Assembly: GCA_029850565.1 (NCBI GenBank)
Contig: JARCRR010000067.1
Location: 1 to 9,375 of the forward strand
Origin: Gallionella sp.
GTDB taxonomy: Bacteria; Pseudomonadota; Gammaproteobacteria; Burkholderiales; Gallionellaceae
Direction: 5' to 3'
DNA length: 9,375 nt
Below the pieces are notes generated by a model. The model was given only the letters and a program-made list of their open reading frames with translations. It searched no databases and had not been told where the DNA came from. The translations under genes were made by a program, and so were the position numbers. The first letter of the stretch is position 1, and each line of letters begins with the position of its first letter. Shown here piece after piece: positions 5,022 to 9,375 of this stretch.

Positions 5022-5506
5022 ACGACACGAATAAACTCTCACTGTCGGTGCAATTCGCCAGCAACGCGAAAATACTACCAACTCGTCAGCAATTCCGCCG
5101 CTGGGTGAAAGCGGCATTGGAACAAGATGTGCAGATGGTGTTGCGCATCGTCGATGAGATCGAAGGGCGTGCACTGAACCAAAGTTATCGCGGCAAAGAT
5201 TACGCGACCAATGTGCTGACTTTCGTCTACGACGATGGGCAGCCTCTCCCGCAATCTGCGGGCTCCGCCAGTAACGTGTTGCAGCCGCTATACGGCGACG
5301 TGGTCATCTGCGCGCCAGTGGTGGCACGCGAAGCGAAAGAGCAGGGTAAGGATCTGTTTGCGCACTATGCGCATCTGACCATCCATGCGGTGTTGCATCT
5401 GCAAGGATATGACCACGAAAACAAGTGTGATGCAGAAGAGATGGAGGCGCTCGAAACTGCGTTGATGCTCAAATTACGGTATCCTGCGCCCTATCTTGTT
5501 AGTTGA
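5018..5506 (+). CDS. ybeY: Endoribonuclease YbeY (rRNA maturation factor)
   Basis: A zinc-dependent single-strand endoribonuclease needed for 16S rRNA 3'-end maturation and ribosome quality control. The metal site is seen in IHAVLHLQGYDH, with His123, His127 and His133; the usual HG is HA here (Ala124), a mild variation. The family motif DYATNVLTF (61-69), preceded by Arg58, is present. Between TNVLTF and YGDVVICAPVV there is an extra stretch of roughly ten or more residues (about 73-91) rich in Pro, Ser and Asn, probably a surface loop. The AHYAHLTIH and CAPVV wording is betaproteobacterial. It starts in the miaB stop (ATGA) and ends 10 nt before corC. The phoH/ybeZ gene usually found before it is missing. 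Length (162) is normal. Confidence 0.95.
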   Translation: MNDTNKLSLSVQFASNAKILPTRQQFRRWVKAALEQDVQMVLRIVDEIEGRALNQSYRGKDYATNVLTFVYDDGQPLPQSAGSASNVLQPLYGDVVICAPVVAREAKEQGKDLFAHYAHLTIHAVLHLQGYDHENKCDAEEMEALETALMLKLRYPAPYLVS

Positions 5507-5516
5507 AGCTTAAGTA

Positions 5517-6365
5517 ATGGACGGTTCAGAAAGTAGCAACAAACCCACTTTGCTGGAGCGGCTCTCCAATCTGTTGTTGCGTGAGCCGGAAGACCGCGAG
5601 CAGTTGGTCGCATTGTTGTACAGCGCTTACGAGCGCAACTTGCTGGATGCCGATGCGCTTTCCATGATGGAAGGCGTCATCCAGGTCTCCGAGCGGCAAG
5701 TGCGCGAAATTATGATTCCGCGTGCGCAGATGGATGTCATCGACATCAATCAGCCGCCACAGGCGTTTATCCCCTTTGTCATCGAAACTGCGCACTCGCG
5801 TTTCCCCGTTACGGACGGCGATAAAGACAACATCATCGGTATCCTGTTGGCGAAAGACTTGTTGCGTTACTACGCGGGTGAAGAGTTCGATGTGCGCGAC
5901 ATGTTGCGCCCCGCCGTGTTCGTGCCGGAATCAAAACGTCTCAATGTGCTGTTGCGCGATTTTCGCAGCAACCGTAACCATATCGCGCTGGTGGTGGATG
6001 AGTACGGCGGAGTGTCTGGTATGGTCACCATCGAAGATGTGCTGGAGCAGATCGTCGGTGATATCGCGGATGAATACGATTTTGATGAGGATGAGGACAA
6101 CATCCTCCGTCAGGACGATGCGCACTGGCGCGTCAAAGCCGACACCGAGATCGAAGACTTCAACGAAGCGTTGGGGACGGATTTCAGCGATGAGGATTGC
6201 GACACCATCGGCGGCCTAGTACTCAAGTCGGCAGGTCAACTGCCTAAGCGCAATGATCGTATCCAGATCGGAGAGTGGCAGTTCACCGTGCTGCGCGCCG
6301 ACAGCCGCAGGTTGCACTCCTTGTTGGTGGAGCGTCTGCTTATCGAGGCGGATAAGCAGGAGTGA
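5517..6365 (+). CDS. corC: CorC/YbeX-type CBS-domain protein
   Basis: A cytoplasmic CBS-pair protein of the CorC/YbeX family, historically linked to magnesium and cobalt efflux and more recently to ribosome maintenance. An N-terminal helical part (1-60) leads to the first CBS domain from about 65 (REIMIPRAQMDVI). The second CBS domain starts near 128 (DMLRPAVFVPESKRLNVLL) and ends with EYGGVSGMVTIEDVLEQIVG. A very acidic linker follows (DEYDFDEDEDN). The C-terminal CorC_HlyC domain (about 205-278) contains DCDTIGGLVL and GEWQFTVLRAD. It lacks the DUF21 membrane domain, as expected for CorC, and 282 residues is normal. ATG 5517 is 10 nt after ybeY; the ribosome binding site is weak, so translation may depend on coupling. 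In most proteobacteria lnt comes next, but here the operon ends at a hairpin and two minus-strand genes intervene. Confidence 0.95.
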   Translation: MDGSESSNKPTLLERLSNLLLREPEDREQLVALLYSAYERNLLDADALSMMEGVIQVSERQVREIMIPRAQMDVIDINQPPQAFIPFVIETAHSRFPVTDGDKDNIIGILLAKDLLRYYAGEEFDVRDMLRPAVFVPESKRLNVLLRDFRSNRNHIALVVDEYGGVSGMVTIEDVLEQIVGDIADEYDFDEDEDNILRQDDAHWRVKADTEIEDFNEALGTDFSDEDCDTIGGLVLKSAGQLPKRNDRIQIGEWQFTVLRADSRRLHSLLVERLLIEADKQE

Positions 6366-6369
6366 CGTA

Positions 6370-6389
6370 GAGTCGTTTTAGAACGACTC
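6370..6389. terminator. Perfect hairpin between convergent corC and rluF-type genes
   Basis: GAGTCGTT (6370-6377), loop TTAG, then AACGACTC (6382-6389): a perfect 8-bp stem in the 12-nt gap and the last codons of the minus-strand gene, whose TAA stop (6378-6380) is in the loop. Neither side has a T-tract, so intrinsic termination would be weak. It may act as a shared bidirectional end or 3'-stabilising structure. Confidence 0.5.
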
Positions 6390-7109
6390 GTCTTCGCGCA
6401 AGTACCGCCACTGTCCTTGCGGCAACTCGCCCAGCCTCACCTTGCCGATGCGTACGCGTTTCAAGGCGCTGACTCTCAAACCCACCATCTCGCACATGCG
6501 GCGTATCTGGCGTTTCTTGCCTTCGACCAAAATGAAGCGCAGCTGGTCATCGTTCATCCAACTCACTTTGGCGGGCTTGAGTTTTTTACCATCAAGCGAA
6601 AGGCCGTGATTCAGCATCGCCAAGCCGTTGGCTGCCAACTTGCCTTGCACGCGGACGAGATATTCTTTCTCGATGGGAGAGTCTTCGCCGATGAGTTGTT
6701 TGGCGACACGCCCATCTTGGGTCAGTACCAGCAAGCCGGTCGAGTCGATGTCTAGGCGACCTGCGGGTGCAAGGCCCAAGAACTGGCTGCGATGGAAGCG
6801 ATGCGGCGATTTGTCTTCGGTCCAGCGCGTGGCTTGATCGAACAGCAAGATCGCGGGTTTGTAACCTTCCTCTGCTTGCCCTGAGACATAGCCAACCGGT
6901 TTGTGCAACAAGACGGTGACGCGATCCTTTTGTTTGGCTTGAGCGGCTTTTTCCAATGTGATCTTCTGCGTCGGCAATATCTTGGTGCCGAGTTCGCTGA
7001 CAATCTCGCCATCCACTTTCACCCAGCCTTTGGCGATGTAATCATCCGCCTCGCGACGTGAGCAAAGTCCTTGTTCGGACATGAGTTTCGAAAGACGTAC
7101 TTTTTCCAT
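6378..7109 (-). CDS. rluF: RluF-type 23S rRNA pseudouridine synthase
   Basis: A pseudouridine synthase of the RluB/RluE/RluF/RsuA group, which isomerises a specific uridine in 23S rRNA. The N-terminal S4 RNA-binding domain (about 4-50) has RLSKLMSEQGLCSRREAD, very close to the start of RluF. The catalytic domain has HKPVGYVSG, then GRLDIDSTGLLVLTQDG holding the catalytic Asp, EKEYLVRV, and GKKRQIRRMCEMVGLRV. It ends QGQWRYLREDE, as RluF does before its basic tail, which is absent here. The 243 residues are counted from ATG 7107-7109; a longer open frame reaches 7265 but overlaps marC and reads as non-protein. The gene starts 2 nt after the marC stop, so the two are probably one transcript. 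RluF is the best match, but the exact target uridine cannot be read from sequence. Confidence 0.87.
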   Translation of the reverse strand: MEKVRLSKLMSEQGLCSRREADDYIAKGWVKVDGEIVSELGTKILPTQKITLEKAAQAKQKDRVTVLLHKPVGYVSGQAEEGYKPAILLFDQATRWTEDKSPHRFHRSQFLGLAPAGRLDIDSTGLLVLTQDGRVAKQLIGEDSPIEKEYLVRVQGKLAANGLAMLNHGLSLDGKKLKPAKVSWMNDDQLRFILVEGKKRQIRRMCEMVGLRVSALKRVRIGKVRLGELPQGQWRYLREDESF

Positions 7110-7111
7110 TT

Positions 7112-7738
7112 TTATCCCAGTGCGGGGAACAGCCCGCGAATTCCGCCTGCCATGAATTCCACGGCGATGGCGGCAAGTAATAGACCCATCAAACGGGTGA
7201 CGATGTTGCTGCCGATCTTGCCTAATCTTTTGGATACCCAAGGAGCGATGAGGAAAGTGAGCCACACGGTGAGGCTCAGTGCAATGAGCACGAGTGCCAT
7301 CACGCCGTAATGTCCGGTGCCAGTTCCCTTGTGCGCATCCAGGATCACCGTGCTGATCGCTCCCGGTCCGGCCAACAAGGGCGTGGAGAGCGGAACGATG
7401 GCGATAGAAGAGGTCGCATCGCCGTCGGTGTTGTCATCGGGGGAGAGTTTCGGCTTATCTCCGATGAGCATGTTGATAGACATCAGCAACAGCAGGATGC
7501 CGCCCGCCGTGCGGAAAGAATGGATGCTGATGCCGAAGAATTCCAGTATCGCTTCACCCAGCAACAAGGCAGCGAGCAGGATGAATAGCACTGAGAGCGA
7601 GGCCATGCGTCCCACGCGCTCACGCTTCTGCGCCGTCATACCGGCTGTGAACGCAATGATGATGGGGATGATGCCCACCGGGTCGATGATCGCGAACAGG
7701 CTGATGAATATCTTGGTATATTCGGTGAATTCGAGCAT
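7112..7738 (-). CDS. MarC-family (UPF0056) inner-membrane protein
   Basis: A polytopic inner-membrane protein of the MarC/UPF0056 family. The family name comes from the E. coli mar locus, but a role in drug resistance has not held up and the substrate is unknown. About six membrane helices can be seen. Signatures are SLFAIIDPVGIIPIII near the N-terminus, FRTAGGILLLLMSINMLIG in the third helix, then IVPLSTPLLAGPGAIST and LMGLLLAAIAVEFMAGGI near the end. Between helices three and four is a short polar loop rich in Asp (SPDDNTDGDA). Length (208) is normal. ATG 7736-7738 lacks a good ribosome binding site but gives the expected N-terminus. It is divergent from lnt across a 79-nt gap and is followed after 2 nt by the pseudouridine synthase gene. 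Confidence 0.93.
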   Translation of the reverse strand: MLEFTEYTKIFISLFAIIDPVGIIPIIIAFTAGMTAQKRERVGRMASLSVLFILLAALLLGEAILEFFGISIHSFRTAGGILLLLMSINMLIGDKPKLSPDDNTDGDATSSIAIVPLSTPLLAGPGAISTVILDAHKGTGTGHYGVMALVLIALSLTVWLTFLIAPWVSKRLGKIGSNIVTRLMGLLLAAIAVEFMAGGIRGLFPALG

Positions 7739-7782
7739 GGGTGACGCAGGGTTTCGTAAGAAGGCGGCGCGAAGTTACACCG

Positions 7783-7788
7783 TATAAT
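7783..7788 (+). promoter_or_regulatory. -10 box of a candidate lnt promoter
   Basis: A perfect TATAAT 30 nt before the lnt GTG, placing a start near 7795. No good -35 is visible at 16-18 nt. With corC cut off by minus-strand genes, lnt needs its own promoter, and this is the best candidate in the 79-nt gap. Confidence 0.45.
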
Positions 7789-7817
7789 GCCACGAATCAA
7801 ATTGCATCTTATTTTTC

Positions 7818-9335
7818 GTGAATAATCTGATCCCCCATCCCCGCCTTATTGCCTTCATCGTCGGCGCAGTCGCCGTGTTTGGTTTCGCGCCGTTCGGCCT
7901 CTTTCCCCTGCCTATCTTGTCGCTCACTGTGCTGTTCTGGCTATGGAGCAAGGCGGAACGACCGGCACAAGCCGCATGGCTTGGTTTTTCTTTCGGCATG
8001 GGATTGTTCTGCGTAGGTATCGGTTGGATATATGTCGCGCTGCATGATTACGGCTACATGCATCCCATCCTTGCGGCTGTGGCGACAGCGCTGTTTGCGG
8101 CAGTGAATGCCGCGCTCCCTGCGCTGGCTGGTTATCTGCAGGCTGGGTTCAGAACTGCGGCGACATTCAGAGTGCTGTTGGTCATGCCCGCTATCTGGAC
8201 CCTCGCCGAGTGGATACGCGGGTTCTTGTTCACGGGTTTCCCTTGGCTGTCAGTCGGCTACTCGCAAGTGCCGAACAGCCCGCTGGTTGGCTACGCGCCG
8301 ATACTCGGTGTGTTCGGTGTGTCGTTGCTGCTGGCGCTGAGCGCCGCGCTTGTGCTGGTCATTTGGAACATGCGTTGGAGCAAACAGGGTAAAGCCGCAT
8401 TTGCCGTTATGTTCGTGTTGTGGGCGGGCGGCACCGCGTTGCGTGCTATCGAATGGACGCAGCCTCAAGGTGAGCCGCTTAAAATCAGTCTGCTTCAAGG
8501 CAACATCCCCCAAGACACCAAATTCTCTGAAGACGCCTTGATCGATACGCTGGAGACCTACCGTCGTTTGGCGCAGAGCAGCGATGCACGCTTGATCGTC
8601 ATGCCCGAAACAGCGCTACCCTTGTTGCGCGAAAACGTCCCCGCAGGTTATCAATCTATCCTGCGTGACCATGTGCGGCAGAACGGTGGAGACATCCTCG
8701 TCGGCGCGTTCGAGCGTGAGGATGACCGTTACTTCAACAGCGTCTATTCTTTGGGCACATCTGAAAGCCAGCATTACCGCAAGGATCATCTCGTTCCTTT
8801 TGGCGAGTTCATTCCCTTACGTAGCGTGTTCGGCTGGCTCATCAACGAAGTGTTGCAAATACCCATGGGCGATCAGACTAATGGCGGTGCGAATCAGACA
8901 CCTCTCAACGTCGCCGGACAGAAGATTGCGGTCGATATCTGTTATGAAGATGCCTTTGGTGAAGAGGTCATTCGTGCCTTGCCCGAAGCCACCTTGCTGG
9001 TGAACGTCACCAATGATGCGTGGTACGGTGATTCCTTCGCGGCCGAGCAACACAACCAACTCTCGCAGATGCGTGCGCTGGAAACGGGGCGCATGATGTT
9101 GCGAGCCACCAACACCGGTGTCACCTCCGTCATCGGTGTGGATGGTCATGTGCAAGCCGCGTTGTCGCAACACGAAGCAGGGGTGCTTACCACCCAAGTG
9201 CAAGGTTATGTCGGCAGCACGCCGTATGTGTGGTGGGGAAATGCGGCGATGCTGGTGTTGATTGGGATGATGCTGGTCGCCGCATGGAGGTTGCAACGCG
9301 GGAAATCCTCTCACCCGCTTGCGGGAGAGGGTTAG
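7818..9335 (+). CDS. lnt: Apolipoprotein N-acyltransferase Lnt
   Basis: The inner-membrane enzyme that transfers an acyl chain from phospholipid to the N-terminal cysteine of lipoproteins, the last step of lipoprotein maturation. The N-terminal half (about 8-210) contains several hydrophobic membrane helices with the family motif FPWLSVGYSQ (141-150). The periplasmic nitrilase-type domain (about 220-480) has the catalytic triad Glu264 (MPETALP), Lys322 (RKDHLVPFGEF) and Cys375 (DICYEDAFG), close to E. coli Glu267, Lys335 and Cys387. A final membrane helix spans about 482-500. Length (505) is normal and no key residue is missing. GTG 7818 has almost no ribosome binding site, but the N-terminus fits the family. 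The last codons (SSHPLAGEG) are encoded by a REP-like repeat. It normally follows corC; here it is separated from it. Confidence 0.97.
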   Translation: MNNLIPHPRLIAFIVGAVAVFGFAPFGLFPLPILSLTVLFWLWSKAERPAQAAWLGFSFGMGLFCVGIGWIYVALHDYGYMHPILAAVATALFAAVNAALPALAGYLQAGFRTAATFRVLLVMPAIWTLAEWIRGFLFTGFPWLSVGYSQVPNSPLVGYAPILGVFGVSLLLALSAALVLVIWNMRWSKQGKAAFAVMFVLWAGGTALRAIEWTQPQGEPLKISLLQGNIPQDTKFSEDALIDTLETYRRLAQSSDARLIVMPETALPLLRENVPAGYQSILRDHVRQNGGDILVGAFEREDDRYFNSVYSLGTSESQHYRKDHLVPFGEFIPLRSVFGWLINEVLQIPMGDQTNGGANQTPLNVAGQKIAVDICYEDAFGEEVIRALPEATLLVNVTNDAWYGDSFAAEQHNQLSQMRALETGRMMLRATNTGVTSVIGVDGHVQAALSQHEAGVLTTQVQGYVGSTPYVWWGNAAMLVLIGMMLVAAWRLQRGKSSHPLAGEG

Positions 9336-9345
9336 GGAAAGGGTG
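9307..9345. repeat. REP-like inverted repeat overlapping the end of lnt
   Basis: CCTCTC-A-CCCGC (9307-9318) pairs with GCGGG-AGAGG (9321-9330) with one bulge, followed by GTTAGGGAAAGGGTG. This arrangement, a GCGGGAGAGG stem followed by GTTAGGG and another GGG run, resembles the short repeats found in many copies in proteobacterial genomes. It lies across the lnt stop (9333-9335) and could also slow or end transcription. Nothing else is seen up to 9375; copy number cannot be tested here. Confidence 0.6.
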
Positions 9346-9375
9346 TTATGTCTTGGGTCTGCTACCTCCTCCCTG

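Noticed and set aside
7110..7265. Longer N-terminus of the pseudouridine synthase (to 7265)
   Set aside because: The extra 52 residues overlap marC and do not resemble an S4 domain; the family start is at ATG 7109.
1..9375. CRISPR arrays, tRNA or rRNA genes
   Set aside because: No regularly spaced repeats and no tRNA or rRNA signatures were seen on either strand.

Overview
The window looks like a betaproteobacterial chromosome, probably Nitrosomonadales or Gallionellaceae-like. This is inferred from the wording of MiaB, YbeY, CorC and Lnt; no rRNA or tRNA is present to confirm it. It has two parts. Positions 1 to about 3100 are visibly AT-richer, accessory DNA behind a tyrosine recombinase. 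From about 3690 to the end is GC-richer, conserved housekeeping DNA.

Accessory part: the C-terminal catalytic half of an integrase (1-533) is followed on the same strand by a closely packed series of small genes. These are a stand-alone C39-type cysteine peptidase, a possible 32-residue ORF, an orphan protein resembling the cell-division regulator MraZ, an LRV/HEAT-like repeat protein, and a 250-residue protein of unknown function. The last gene ends in a classic -1 slippery heptamer (A AAA AAA at 2674-2680) followed by a GC-rich stem-loop. The -1 frame stays open for 53 more codons, so this is either a programmed frameshift or a recent frameshift mutation. A gene-poor stretch (2842-3075) follows, closed by a strong bidirectional terminator; it may encode a small RNA.

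Junction: on the minus strand at 3129-3221 and 3414-3506 lie two paralogous 30-codon genes for single-span membrane peptides. Each has a good ribosome binding site and a candidate promoter. They are identical in length, share 17 of 30 residues and are easily missed by gene finders.

Housekeeping part: miaB (tRNA ms2i6A methylthiotransferase), ybeY (rRNA maturation endonuclease) and corC (CBS-domain protein) form a tight plus-strand operon. The phoH/ybeZ gene usually found between miaB and ybeY is absent, and miaB and ybeY overlap by ATGA. A minus-strand pair, marC-family then an RluF-type pseudouridine synthase, separates corC from its usual partner lnt (apolipoprotein N-acyltransferase). The lnt gene resumes on the plus strand with its own -10 box and runs into a REP-like inverted repeat that encodes its last residues.
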